From Semisulcospira habei (Eukaryota > Mollusca > Gastropoda > Semisulcospiridae), in assembly GCA_036245525.1 (NCBI GenBank), contig BTPG01000004.1, positions 156,400,046 to 156,464,045 on the forward strand: 64,000 nt of DNA, given 5' to 3'. The notes under the pieces are model-generated. The model had not been told where the DNA came from, searched no databases, and was given only the letters and a program-made list of their open reading frames with translations. Positions within the stretch are counted from its first letter, which is position 1; each line of letters opens with the position of its first letter. Position numbers and translations under genes: made by a program. Shown in pieces: positions 11,767-22,479 of this stretch.

Positions 11767-11880
11767 CAGGAGACCAATCGACCATGATAGTTTAAAATTT
11801 AAGGGTATTGCCAGAATAGTTTGGCACCTCTGGGTGCCAAGCTAATCTGGTAATACCCTTGAACTTTCATGGCTAACTAT
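11767..11880. mobile_element. Hairpin MITE family 'GGCGCC', copy 1
   Basis: A hairpin built from 'gaccaatcgaccatgatag', 'aagggtattgccagaat' and the centre 'ttggcacc.. gggtgccaa', mirrored to 'aatacccttgaa' and 'tcatggct'. It is one of eight related palindromes in the window. Confidence 0.75.
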
Positions 11881-12077
11881 ATTGTCTTCAGAGGCCAACC
11901 ACCAGATGTGGGAAGGAATCCCATATATAAAGCTCAGTAATACATTCCACCCTTACTTTATTGTAACCCCATTGTGCATGCAGCCACAGGTACTTTTTAC
12001 AGAACTGGTGGCGACATACATAAGGGGGTTAAACAGTATCTTTTTAACTCCCTTCTGTTTATAGAAGGGACTTTTTA

Positions 12078-12220
12078 GGATGGGACGTGGTGGAGTGAAT
12101 TCAGTAGCATGCCTATGACATCATAGGCATGCAGGCCTCAAACTCTGACAAAGTAACAAAATAGAAATTACATCCCGTCTAGATACACTAACCTCGCTGC
12201 AGAATGTTCATTTGGTGTGA
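12078..12220 (+). repeat. Diverged copy of the 9232-9375 repeat
   Basis: It shares 'attcagtagcatgc', 'gcaggcctcaaactctg', 'aaagtaacaa' and 'agaatgttcat' in the same order. Confidence 0.6.
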
Positions 12221-12371
12221 AATGCTGTATGTGTGTGTATGTATATTAATATAGAAAAGGATATCTCTAATGTTTATGTATGTGCAAGCTTGAAAATATA
12301 GGACATAATTTGCTCAAATCGTGTCGATGACATCCTCCGAGCATATTTAAATTGGATGCTTTAGCGCAGGA

Positions 12372-12460
12372 TTAACCATTTGGGTGTTGGTAGCGGTTTT
12401 AGTCGCAATGATTCCTGCAAGAATAGTGACTAAAACCACTACCCACACGCAAAGGGTTAA
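12372..12460. mobile_element. Hairpin MITE-like element
   Basis: 'ttaaccatttgggtgttgg' and 'agcggttttagtc' are mirrored by 'gactaaaaccact' and 'acccacacgcaaagggttaa'. The loop is about 20 bp. Confidence 0.7.
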
Positions 12461-12593
12461 ACAACTGTTTATAGAAAGTCATTTGAACTACATTTGAGTC
12501 CATAATTTTTGTTATGTTCACTTAAAATTGTATTGCTAACTTGGAAAAAGACGGATGAGTTTCTTAGCCAGCTTTGTACTTTTTAAACTTTTC

Positions 12594-12599
12594 AATAAA
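12594..12599 (+). terminator. Candidate poly(A) signal for ZFYVE19
   Basis: AATAAA lies 1.2 kb past the ZFYVE19 stop. It is the first clear + strand hexamer noticed after the last coding exon. The UTR would include two hairpin MITEs. Confidence 0.25.
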
Positions 12600-13841
12600 A
12601 ATTAATTCTTTGCAGAATAAATAAAGTAACAAACCTCGACTTCGAGAAAATCAGATGGTGATGGTGACGTAAAAGCAGCAACTTCGTCAACATGCAGACT
12701 TTGATGCAATACTTGAGACCAGATGTAATTCTCTCTCTCACTCACACACACCGTCGCTTCGACAGAAGAGTGTGCGGATGTGGTACATATCATGCATAGG
12801 TAAAGTCAACCTCACTTCACACAAATTATAGCAGAACTGAAATTTTACCGTGATATTCTAGTTTTGTCACCATTGGTCTCAAGTTAGGAAGCCAAAGACA
12901 GTTGCTATAAACTAAAATTATGTAAAAATTAAAATTGTCATGATAAATGACATTTTTCAAAGCAGTGATGCACATGTACTGTGCCCCTTCACAATGCTGA
13001 CGGAGGCATTGGCAAATCTGTTAACCTTTTTTAGCAAGAGTTATTTCAACATCAGAATCAGGTCAAAGACAGCAGGTAGTGACCCTTGACAGCAATGACA
13101 GATCTTCTATAGCATGGTTCATCCCATCTTGTTTCTTTTTGTCTGTAAAACTTAGATTGAATAGCTTGTGTTTTCACCAAGAACTGAGCTGAATGGTGTT
13201 GGCATTACTGTATATGTACAGTAATGCATTTTTCATATTTATTGATGCTTACCCTTTATAAGACTGTCAGTTGTGCATAGCTACTTACAATGTATAAATC
13301 TGCAGTAACTGCCTCAAGTATATTTACATGTATTTGTTTACGGTACACTAATGTAATGAAATACAAGGCTATGGTCAATGTCAAGATCATAACAATCCTT
13401 TCTGATCTTATGATGTACAGCGAGTACTGTACTGATACATTTACTGAAAGTAAGTAATGTATGTTGGTCGTCATGAAGACATTTTGTGTTGAGTGTATGC
13501 ATGCGTTGAAATCATATTCAACCCTCATCTCGCACTTCCACTGTAATAAATGAGAAACCAACATGTTTATTTTATCTATATATTGTAACGAAAGATACAC
13601 TTTGACCAGAAACAAAAACAATCTGCCGACCAAACAACTATTTACAAATAAATACATTAACAAAAGAAAAATACATGTGAATGGCAGCAAAGTGAAATGA
13701 TGGATTTATTGACAATTGTTTAAAACGATGAAGATTATTAAGCTCGTTTAGAAAGTGCAGGTAACACCTCAAGGAACACCATGAAAATAAAGAGATTAAC
13801 AATGGAAAAAATATATACTTGAAATAAAACAAGAAAGGCAA
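12600..13841. other. Intergenic sequence, nothing recognised
   Basis: Unique-looking AT-rich sequence. A small ORF of 144 codons on the - strand (13256-13690) has no recognisable domain and AT-driven composition, and I do not call it a gene. Confidence 0.5.
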
Positions 13842-14790
13842 AGCCCTTATGGCTCATGTGTATGATCGATCCACACATGTGACGATAAGTAAATCCATGT
13901 TTTCTCAAAATTTAATCAGTTTCACACATCTATGAAACTCCTGTGACCCTTGACCTTTGCAATGATTCGACTAAATAAGTATACATTATGAAGGTCTTAT
14001 CATCAGCTACCTGTGTGCCAAATTTGATTGAAAAGTTTGCAAAAATGTTGATAATAACAATAATTCTATTTTTTTTAATTGGCATTTTATACACATTTGT
14101 CGATCTCTTGTCACCCTTGACTTTTTCCGAGGGGTCATCCAAATTAGTATGCATAGATAGGTCTTCCCATTGGGTATCACTGCACCAAGTTTGGGTTTGA
14201 AGTTGTGAATAGCAATTGAGTAAAAACATTCCTCGTCAAAATATGGCCCATTTCCTGAGCTTTTGTGACCTTTCCAAGATGTCATCCAAATTAGTATGCA
14301 TAGATAGGTCTTACTATCAGGTATCTCTGTACCAAGTTTGGAACAAAAGAACCTTTTTGGCTCACTTGCGAAGCAAAAGTATGTTCTGGGCCAGTGGTTG
14401 TGAACAGTATTTGAGAAAAAACATCTTTTGTCAAAATATGGCTATTTTTCACCTATTTCCTGAGCTCCAGTGACCCTTGACCTTTTTGAGGGATCAACCA
14501 AATTAGTATCAGGTATCTTTGCATCAAGTTTGGGTTTGAAGTTGTGAGTAGTATTTGAGAAAACATAAATTATGTCAAAATATAGCTATTTTTTTACTTA
14601 TTTCCTGATCCCCTGTGACCTTGACCAAGTATCCTTGGGCCAAGTTTGAAGACTGCGGCTTGAATAGTCTCCAAGAAAATGCCAAAGTTAAAGTTTTTAA
14701 CACAGACAATGATGGACGACAGATGACGGACGGACCACCACTAGCCCAGAACATACTCACTTTTGCTTCGCACGTGAGCCAAAAAGGTTA
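13842..14790. repeat. DR1-motif interspersed repeat, complete-looking copy
   Basis: It starts 'aaggcaaagcccttatggctcat' and ends 'ctcacttttgcttcgcacgtgagcc'. Inside, a unit of about 150-170 bp is repeated imperfectly: TGACCCTTGACCT, then 'ccaaattagtatgcatagataggtctta', 'ggtatc', 'caagtttgggtttgaagttgtgaatag' and 'tatttgag'. Perfect TGACCCTTGACCT 13-mers lie at 13944 and 14471. Further copies are at 22480-29680 (split), 30506-38052 (split) and 42222-63020 (split). It has no coding capacity. Confidence 0.85.
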
Positions 14791-14990
14791 GCGAAGATGT
14801 ACAATTTCCCTCCCTCTATTAGACTCTAAATTATTCTCCCTCTAAAAATGTTCTTTTTGCTCTAAAAATACAATTCTGTACTTAAAGAAATTGTGCATGC
14901 AAAATATATTACATCTCAGAAACTATCGGCATCTTGTGTGCCAACAAATAGATGTCTAAGGCCTACATGATTGAATTTGTTTTTATTTAC

Positions 14991-15110
14991 AATCCAGACC
15001 AAAAAGGTGTAAAATGCAAAGAAAATCCCTACCTAACGGAAACACACTTAGAAAAGACAATTACAACACACTTTATTAACTTTACACCGTGAATCTGGAT
15101 GCAGCACGTC
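14991..15110 (+). repeat. Single copy of the palindrome-forming retrosequence
   Basis: It starts AATCCAGACCAAAAAGGTG and continues 'acacacttagaaaagac', 'acaacacactttattaac'. Only one arm is present. Confidence 0.65.
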
Positions 15111-15266
15111 TCGAAAGAGTTAATATTTCAAAAATACAATGATACACAGTGTGCCACTTCTCTTTTCTTTGGCCACTCCTGTATTGACACTTGATCATTA
15201 ACCCATGTAACCCCATGCTGCATTTCCACATTTTGGAGGTGTCGCCTAAAGACTATGTACCAGCTG

Positions 15267-15384
15267 CAGGAAATGGATCAACCAAGATACTTCATGGGTG
15301 GTGGACAGATGAGCTTGGCACCTCAAAGCTCCAAGCTCATCTGGCACTAACCTTGAATTATCATGGTCAATCCATCTCTTCCTG
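15267..15384. mobile_element. Hairpin MITE family 'GGCGCC', copy 2
   Basis: CAGGAAATGGATCAACC on the left pairs with the 'ggtcaatccatctcttcctg' end on the right. The central stem is 'gatgagcttgg' / 'ccaagctcatc'. Confidence 0.75.
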
Positions 15385-15964
15385 TAGGGCGTTGGGGCTA
15401 AAGAAAAGATCAGTATAGGTCGTTTGACTTTGAAGAGAACCACTTTTCCATACCACTCTTAGAAAAATATCATTCAATGCCAGTTGACCTAATACAATTT
15501 ACTTTCAAGAAAATCGAACAATGTGTCAGTTTTGCTGTACAGTTGTAAAAATTCAGATTTTTTTTTCATATGACAGATTTTACATCCCTAAATGTGCCCC
15601 CAATAAATTCAGAAAGATCCAATTTCCCTTGCATGAGTAAGTTGATTAAGTTTTCAAACCTGAAACGGCGCAGGCATACATAAGTCTGCATACTTGACCT
15701 CGATATTGAAATCTGGCCATTTCATGCCGGTGCTCTTTTAGAGTACTGAAAATGGCTTAATCTCATCTTTTTACCAAATTTGTATGACTGTAAAGTAAAA
15801 TCAACAAATCATAGGAGTTAAGTAAAAGTAGTCCATATTAGGTCAAATGGCACTAAATTATATTTGTTCTTAATGCAGTACAAAAAAAGTGTTTCTTTGT
15901 GGAAATATTTGGAAAAAACATGCACTCCAATGTCAAACGACCTATACATGTAGCACATTGTGTC

Positions 15965-16080
15965 CTCGTTTGTAATCCATTTCGAAAAAGGTTTTAAACC
16001 AAAATATTAATAAATTGTTCGAAAAAGGTTTTAAACCAAAATATTAATAAATTGTTATAATTGTCCTTTTCTAAGTGTTT
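15965..16080 (-). repeat. Inverted single copy of the palindrome-forming retrosequence, with a 36-bp tandem duplication
   Basis: It reads 'aatattaataaattg' followed by 'gtccttttctaagtg', the reverse arm of the 39541-40463 family. 'cgaaaaaggttttaaacc' plus 'aaaatattaataaattg' occurs twice in tandem (from about 15982 and 16019). Confidence 0.6.
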
Positions 16081-16339
16081 TTTTTTGGGGGGGTTGGGAT
16101 TTTCTTTACATGAGATTATTCAGACCATGTTGCAAAGTTGTAAAGTTTGTATGAAAAGACCAAAGTAATTAAAGTTGAACACAAATTGCAAGTATGTCTA
16201 TGTACCGATCAAATTCAACCTGGATGCCATTTATTTGTCAGTATCGAAGGCAACACCCTGTTCATGACAAACCCTTACAGTCCAAAATAACAAAGAAGAA
16301 TTGGGTAGTGCCATATGATGTTCATCATGTTCATGTGAT

Positions 16340-18170
16340 CCCCCTACTTTTGGTGTGTATAATGGCCCTTCACTGTCTCATTTTGAGCCAGTGACTGAGC
16401 AGGAGATCCATGAACTCATTATGAAATCACCAACAAAGAGCTGTGTGCTTGATCCCTTGCCCACGTCCCTCATAAAACAGTGTATTGATGATCTCCTCCC
16501 ACTGATTACCAGCATAGTTAATGCCTCTCTCTCTACAGGTGCTGTGCCTACTCAGTTTAGACATGCTGTTGTGACACCACTCTTGAAAAAGCCTGGACTG
16601 GACCCAAATGACTTGAAGCATTTTAGACCTGTCTCTAACCTTCCGTTTATTTCAAAGATTTTGGAGAAGGTTGTTTTGAAACAGCTACAAAGCCATTTAT
16701 CTGGAAACGGTCTTTTAGAAATGCACCAGTCGGCATACAGAAAGGATCACAGCACGGAGACTGCTGTGCTGAGCGTCCTGGATGGTCTGTTAGTGAAGGC
16801 AGACGAGAGACTTGTCTCTCTCATTGCTCTGATGGACTTCAGCGCAGCATTCGACACGCTCGATCATTCTGTTTTGCTGAAGAGGTTAGAGGTGACCTTT
16901 GGCATCCGTGGTACCGCCCTGGCCTGGTTCACTTCATACGTTAAGGATCGTTCTCAGGCTGTTATTGTTAATGGCCAGCTATCTGCTTCTAGTCTTTTGT
17001 TGTGTGGAGTCCCTCAGGGCTCCGTATTAGGGCCTGTTTTGTTCACTCTATATTCACAACCTCTATCTGATGTAATTGCCGCCCATGAGTGTGATTTTCA
17101 CAAGTATGCTGACGATACTGAATTGTCAAGAAGTAGCGCGCCTAGCCATTTCAGCTCCGCTAAGATGAGCGTACAGTGTTGTATAGACGACGTCCTGTCC
17201 TGGATGACTAGCAACAAACTTAAGCTTAACACTGACAAAACCGAAGTCATGCCTGCCGGCTCTCAGTCTCGCCTTAGTCTGATTGACGGCGAGTTCGCAA
17301 ACATTGGTGGCTGCAGCGTTCCCTTCCAGAAATGTGTCAAATATCTGGGTGTGAAGATTGACTCGACGCTCTCCATGCATGATCATATCAGTAGCGTCTG
17401 CCGAGCTGGTTTCCTTGAGCTGCGCAGAATTTCTTCTCTCAGACCATATCTCACAGAAGGTACGGCGTCAAGACTTGTAAATGCATTCATTACTTCCAGG
17501 CTCGATTATTGCAATTCTGTACTGGCAGGTTTACCGGCCGATCAGATTTCACGCTTGCAGATGATTCAAAACAATGCGGCGCGTCTCATCTTGAAGAAAC
17601 GAAAGAGAGACCACGTTACGCCTCTACTGAAGCAGCTGCACTGGCTGCCCGTCAAATTCCGTTGCCAGTACAAAATTGCAATTTTCGCCTATCGGCATTT
17701 TGACGGATCTCTCCCGCCGTACCTCTCTGCCAAGCTGTCTGCCTATCAGCCATCACGCACCCTCCGTTCCTCCAGTGAAAAGCTGTTAAAAATCCCGAAG
17801 CTTAACATGAAAACTGTCGGGGAGCGTTCTTTCACCTTTTTCGCCCCAAGTGTGTGGAACTCGCTGCCAACGGAAATGCGGAATCTGCCCACATTGTCAC
17901 AGTTCAAGGCTCACTTAAAGACTTTTCTTTTTTGTCGGGCATTTAACACTTAGCTCATATATAGCTAACTGTTGACTGACTGCCACCTATTCTGATCCCA
18001 GAGGAAGTGAATGTAAGGTGTGGGGAAGGGATGGGGTGGTTTAAAGTAGTGTATAATTGTGCGTGTGTGTCTGAGAGAGAAAGGGTGTGCTGTTGTGCAT
18101 GCGCAGTGAGTCCAGTGTCTTCCTGGAGAACAGCGCTATACAAGAACTATGTATTATTATTATTATTATG
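16340..18170 (+). mobile_element. L2/CR1-like LINE, 5'-truncated
   Basis: A long RT ORF is followed by a short 3' UTR ending 'gcgctatacaagaac' plus a TTA/ATT trinucleotide run (18150-18168), the usual CR1/L2 tail. No endonuclease domain remains. The 5' boundary is approximate and no target-site duplication was recognised. Confidence 0.85.
16355..17953 (+). CDS. L2/CR1-like LINE reverse transcriptase (partial ORF2)
   Basis: This is a 532-codon open frame with the complete RT core: RPVSNLP (about residues 91-97), DFSAAFDTLDH (161-171), GVPQGSVLGP (218-227) and the catalytic YADD (251-254). The C-terminal region HWLPVKFRCQYKIA and WNSLP follow, typical of CR1/L2 ORF2. It would copy its own RNA at a nicked target by target-primed reverse transcription. 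The frame is uninterrupted, so the insertion is fairly young, but the N-terminal endonuclease is absent and the first ATG is arbitrary. It lies in intergenic DNA between ZFYVE19 and GTPBP2. A second, shorter member of the same superfamily is at 36804-37650. Confidence 0.88.
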   Translation: MYNGPSLSHFEPVTEQEIHELIMKSPTKSCVLDPLPTSLIKQCIDDLLPLITSIVNASLSTGAVPTQFRHAVVTPLLKKPGLDPNDLKHFRPVSNLPFISKILEKVVLKQLQSHLSGNGLLEMHQSAYRKDHSTETAVLSVLDGLLVKADERLVSLIALMDFSAAFDTLDHSVLLKRLEVTFGIRGTALAWFTSYVKDRSQAVIVNGQLSASSLLLCGVPQGSVLGPVLFTLYSQPLSDVIAAHECDFHKYADDTELSRSSAPSHFSSAKMSVQCCIDDVLSWMTSNKLKLNTDKTEVMPAGSQSRLSLIDGEFANIGGCSVPFQKCVKYLGVKIDSTLSMHDHISSVCRAGFLELRRISSLRPYLTEGTASRLVNAFITSRLDYCNSVLAGLPADQISRLQMIQNNAARLILKKRKRDHVTPLLKQLHWLPVKFRCQYKIAIFAYRHFDGSLPPYLSAKLSAYQPSRTLRSSSEKLLKIPKLNMKTVGERSFTFFAPSVWNSLPTEMRNLPTLSQFKAHLKTFLFCRAFNT

Positions 18171-18204
18171 AATACACTAATAAGCTCATCTCGAACGTTA
18201 TCTT

Positions 18205-18585
18205 GCCCTGGGGGACTTGGGTGGGGTTAGGTATTTTTTAGTTCCCAGGGTCACCCTGGTCAGCCCCACAGGGTGGGGTTTTCTCTCTATTCTGGGGCAT
18301 GTGTTTCTGTCTACCCGAGGTCCATTCACCTGTATTTGCCTTTTTTAAACTCTCCCTACTGTCTGCACTGCCTGTAGCTCTTGATATTGGATGTGTGTTG
18401 CTAAATGGTCTTAGCTTTATTTAGGCCCCATGTGTTAGGTTTATTTAATGTGTTTGACCGGCTGGCGACATACATTCAATGTTCTGTTTAGTTGGGTTTT
18501 TTTTTTTTTCACAAGCAGTGCAGGCACGTCCTGAGAAAGCCTTGTTGCTGTCGGGACGTTAAGCAATGTACAATCAATCAATCAA
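18205..18585 (+). mobile_element. 380-bp SINE-like element, copy 1
   Basis: It is flanked by the 14-bp TSD TCGAACGTTATCTT (18191-18204 and 18586-18599). It starts GCCCTGGGGGACTTGGG and ends 'gggacgttaagcaatgtac' plus an AATC repeat tail. This copy lacks about 16 bp at the 5' end compared with the other three. No tRNA-type A/B boxes are seen. Confidence 0.85.
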
Positions 18586-18933
18586 TCGAACGTTATCTTA
18601 GCACACAATTATCTGTTCAGTTCACACATGTATTTAAGTTGCTGTGCATAACGGTGTGTGAAAACAAAAACAGAAGTTTGGCAATGAAAGACGGTCAACT
18701 TAAACATATGTGATGCCATCTTCTATCTGGACACTACAGAAACATATAAAGCCATAGTGTCAAATACAGACAACAGAACAACTTGCATGGCAAGCTGACA
18801 AACAAAACAAATGAAAATCTATACAATGGACTACACAGGGTCATAAACGCTGTACATAAAAAACACTAGACAAACAAGGGGAAAAATAACAAAATCAGTC
18901 ACAACTCAATATATCGCTATTACAAAAGATTTA

Positions 18934-19299
18934 ATTGATTGATTGATTGTACATTGCTTAACGTCCCGACAGCAACAAGGCTTTCTCAGGACGTGCCTGC
19001 ACTGCTTGTGAAAAAATAAAAAAGAAACAGAACATTGAATGTATGTCGCCAGCCGGTCAAATACGTTAAATAAACCTAACACATGGGGCCTAAATAAAGC
19101 TAAGACCATTTAGCAACACACATCCAATATCAAGAGCTACAGGCAGTGCAGACAGTAGGGAGAGTTTTAAAAAGGCAAATACAGGTGAATGGACAAAGGG
19201 TAGACAGAAACACATGCCCCAGAATAGAGAGAAAAACCCACCCTGTGGGGCTGACCAGGGTGACCCCACCCAAGTCCCCCAGGGCAGACCCGGGTGGGG
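18934..19299 (-). mobile_element. 380-bp SINE-like element, copy 2
   Basis: TSD TTACAAAAGATTTA at 18920-18933 and 19300-19313. On the - strand it reads from CCCCACCCGGGTCTGCC to the AATC tail. It lacks the internal 'aggtattttttagttcc' block. Confidence 0.85.
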
Positions 19300-19448
19300 T
19301 TACAAAAGATTTAAGCCTACATAAATCAAAGCTGGTGAAAATCACTGATCTGGCAAAAACATCAGCCAATCAGGTATCACGCTACTAAAGCTGCATTGGT
19401 ATACCTTGCCTTGGGTTTGGCTTGACTTCGCGAACGAAGATTTTATAG

Positions 19449-19780
19449 GAGTTGCCCACGACGTCTGCAGGTTTGTTCGTGGCTGCGGAGGCCAATCCGA
19501 GACAGGCAGGTTCGACCGCAGTGGCTGCAGGGGAAGGTATGGCCAGGGTTCTGAGCTGCGGCATCTCTGTTTTTTCTCCTTAGCCGCTTGTCCTTAAGGC
19601 TAGCTCTGTGAGAGTCCTCAAAGGAGACAGCTGCCTTGTAAATGGTGGAGCGCCAGGTGTCACGGTCCGCAGCAAGCGAAGACCACTGGTGGTGGTCGAT
19701 TTGGCAGGCACTAAGTGACTTCTTGAGACAGTCTTTGTATCTCTTCTTTGGTGCCCCTCTGTCACGGTGTCCAGTACCTT
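19449..19780 (-). pseudogene. 3' end of another LINE ORF2 (C-terminal zinc-finger tail)
   Basis: The - strand frame reads RYKDCLKKSL, WRSTIYKAAVSFED, KDKRLRRKNRD and a C-terminal zinc finger (CSHCGRTC...RIGLRSH) before a TAA at 19449-19451. This is the typical end of a widespread invertebrate non-LTR polyprotein in which a C2H2-like finger follows the RT thumb. Everything upstream is missing. It is one open fragment of about 110 codons. Confidence 0.75.
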
Positions 19781-19839
19781 GCCTTATCCTAGGTGTAAAT
19801 GTACCAGTTTTTTTTTTACACCTCGTCCATTTATACCAA

Positions 19840-20085
19840 GCTGTATCAGTATAGATTTATGCACCCACGAATACCATCTTGCTGTATCAGTATAGATTTA
19901 TGCACCCACGAATACCATCTTGCTGTATCAGTATAGATTTATGCACCCACGAATACCATCTTGCTGTATCAGTATAGATTTATGCACCCACGAATACCAT
20001 CTTGCTGTATCAGTATAGATTTATGCACCCACGAATACCATCTTGCTGTATCAGTATAGATTTATGCACCCACGAATACCATCTT
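19840..20085 (+). repeat. Six perfect copies of a 41-bp tandem repeat
   Basis: The unit starts GCTGTATCAGTATAGATTTA and ends CGAATACCATCTT. Copies start at 19840, 19881, 19922, 19963, 20004 and 20045. I see no mismatches. Confidence 0.97.
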
Positions 20086-20803
20086 GGAAAAATCGTCTTG
20101 CGATTTTCATTGTCACAACATTGACGCCAATACTGTGCGATCATGTGTAAAATCATGAAAATAGGAACAGGGTGCACTCTACATGCGTCCTTTTCGGTCT
20201 GGGTACATCATACATCATCAGGGCAAGGTGTATACCAACTCATTGCTACTGAAGGCTAGTGTTTTAAAGAAGGGTTACAAAATGCTCAGTATGTTTTGTA
20301 GTTTGAACTAATGAACTAATGCTCCGTATGTGCTGCATTGTGAACTTTGACAGAATCCAAAAAAAACCAACTATCTGAAATATCTCATGATATGGAAAAA
20401 GCAGTCAACATGTGTACACACTAGATGGTAGGAAGAACATTCCAACAAAAACGTGAGTACTGCTGCATTTCAGGTGGGTTATCAAACCATCAGGGGCACA
20501 AAGTAGTACACAAGCAAACTGTATAAAAATGAAACCTGAAACATTCCCATACACTGAACCAGAAACCCACACCACAGCTGCCTTTGAAGGCAGTATTTTT
20601 GTTCCAACTCAAGATACAGTATTTGATACATATATTTTACTTGTTGATCATTACTTGAGAAAAATTAGTCCTTTCAATATGTACACACCATACATCAACC
20701 TCCACTGTTTATCTAACTGCCTGACTTTTAACCCCTTTACTGCCAGCTGACAGATTGTGTTCTGCAATCTTCATTAACTTATTCAGCCCTGACGCACTAC
20801 AAA
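20086..20803. other. Intergenic sequence, nothing recognised
   Basis: No ORF, repeat or motif could be supported. Confidence 0.5.
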
Positions 20804-20912
20804 AGGGAGATGGGTCGACCATGATAACTCAAGGGCAGATTAGCTTGGCACCTGTCGGCGCCAAACTAATCTGGCACTGCCCTTGAATTATCATGGTTGA
20901 CCCATCTCCTGC
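20804..20912. mobile_element. Hairpin MITE family 'GGCGCC', copy 3
   Basis: GGGAGATGGGTCGACCATGA on the left mirrors 'tcatggttgacccatctcc' on the right. The centre is CTGTCGGCGCC. Confidence 0.85.
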
Positions 20913-21021
20913 AACTGGTGCATAGCCATTAGATGATGCCTCCAAATTTTGGGAAAATACGTGCATTGAGCTGAATGAGTTAATTCAATGCCAAAGAGCT
21001 CAAGCCATCCCACGAACATGG

Positions 21022-21108
21022 ACTGTAAGTGGTGTCAGCAAAAGGCATAGGTTCTCATGAGCCCCCTCCACAGTGCGGGGGCTCATGAAGATCCATACCA
21101 CTTGCAGT
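21022..21108. mobile_element. Hairpin MITE-like element
   Basis: 'actgtaagtggt' and 'ctcatgagccccc' are mirrored by 'gggggctcatga' and 'accacttgcagt'. Confidence 0.7.
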
Positions 21109-21224
21109 TGGGTGGTGTTCAATTGTTCTTGGCAGTCAAAGGGTTAACAACCACACAACATTCAGCCACCAGACTGATTACTCACCCTCTCATATCTTCA
21201 CCCACTTAGCCCCAGTGAAATACA

Positions 21225-21337
21225 GCAGGAGATGGATCGACCACAATAATTCAAGGGTAGTGTCAGATCAGCTTGGCGCCTGTCGGCGCCAAGCTAATCT
21301 GGCACTACCCTTGAATTGTCGTCAATTCATCTCCTGC
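21225..21337. mobile_element. Hairpin MITE family 'GGCGCC', copy 4
   Basis: CAGGAGATGGATCGACCA on the left pairs with the 'aattcatctcctg' end on the right. The central stem is 'cttggcgcc'/'ggcgccaag'. It is among the best-preserved copies. Confidence 0.88.
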
Positions 21338-21946
21338 AACTGCACACAGTCTATGGTGGCACATTCAAACTGGGGAAATACAGCCTTGGGGTTAAATGGG
21401 TCAATGCCCACTTTGGTTCTGCAAACATGACTATCCCCTCAACTGCTGGAAAATGAGATCACCACCCAAATGCAATTGGCACAGAACCTCACAAACCCCT
21501 GCAAACATGGGAGATCATGGGGTTTTTGCCTCTTGCCGGACCCATGTACATCCATGTTCCATTGTCAGACAGGGTTATTAACCATTAACTTTACCATGCT
21601 TTCAAAAGACAAAGTTTGTGTCCATTCCACAGTGAAAAGCCTGCCAGACTACTATGCTATGCTGCCGAAGATTACTGAACGTAATATGTTCATACATATT
21701 TATGCACAACGAATCTGCTGCTTTTTTTCTCCCTTCTTTTTGAGCCTACACTACTCTCATGAGACTCTTTATAAAACATCAGTTTATGAACAGTGCAGAA
21801 TATATTAGATCTGCATGTTCACCTGACAGTGTAGTGATGCGTTTGTTCTATTTCCATCACCTACACAAGAGTGTCCATTATGGTCTGTACTTTCACTTTC
21901 AGAACCACATGGCTCAAAATTTGAACTGTGCCCCGTGCACAAGTCG

Positions 21947-22045
21947 AGAGATGGATCAACCATGACAAGTCCATGGTAACACCTGGCTTGCTTGGCACAT
22001 AGGTGCCAAGCTAATCAGGCACTACCCATGGTTGATACAAATGCT
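21947..22045. mobile_element. Hairpin MITE family 'GGCGCC', copy 5
   Basis: 'gagatggatcaaccatg' on the left. The centre 'cttggcacataggtgccaag' is mirrored. The right end is degraded. Confidence 0.75.
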
Positions 22046-22231
22046 GCAGCTGGTGCTGAAAGTGAGAGTTATCACAGTTAAAGAGGCTCTGTGAAGAGCA
22101 GCAAGTATGCACTGATATTACACCATTCAACAACTCATCTTGGCTTGCAGGAAATATGCAAGTTCCTCTAAGCCTTTGATTGGCCATTTGAGCGGCCCTT
22201 ATGCACACAGAAACAAAACATTTCTTACAGT

Positions 22232-22393
22232 TTATCTCTCCGCATCACTATCAAGGGGGACTATTCGAGTTACCTCCCCTACTCCCTTGGTTTTGCCATC
22301 ACGGAAGAGCAAGCGTGTCCCGACTCGGATGTACTCAGGCTTCAACTTGAATTGGAACACCACTCTTGCCTTCTCATTGGTCTTTATGTGTGA
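22232..22393 (-). CDS. GTPBP2: GTPBP2-like, last coding exon
   Basis: On the - strand the acceptor TTTCTTTAG precedes TCA at 22393. The exon encodes 53 residues and a TAA at 22232-22234. KLKPEYIRVGTRLLFRDG followed by KTKGVGEVT is the end of the C-terminal beta-barrel of the GTPBP1/GTPBP2 family (family: HPEYLKVGAKLLFREG..TKGIG). It joins the exon ending at 29944 in phase 0 (HIDR|SHIKTNEKARVVF). The protein ends PLDSDAER. No AATAAA on the - strand was recognised close below the stop. Confidence 0.88.
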   Translation of the reverse strand, partial: SHIKTNEKARVVFQFKLKPEYIRVGTRLLFRDGKTKGVGEVTRIVPLDSDAER

Positions 22394-22479
22394 CTAAAGA
22401 AAAAACAAAAAAACGTCGTGGAATTAAGTAGATGATGGCAGATTCCAGGATACAATATAATTTACTAGAACAGTGCAAT

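Noticed and set aside
13256..13690. 144-codon ORF on the - strand
   Set aside because: No domain or homology recognised. Cys/Tyr/Leu-rich AT-driven composition, and no splice or promoter context.
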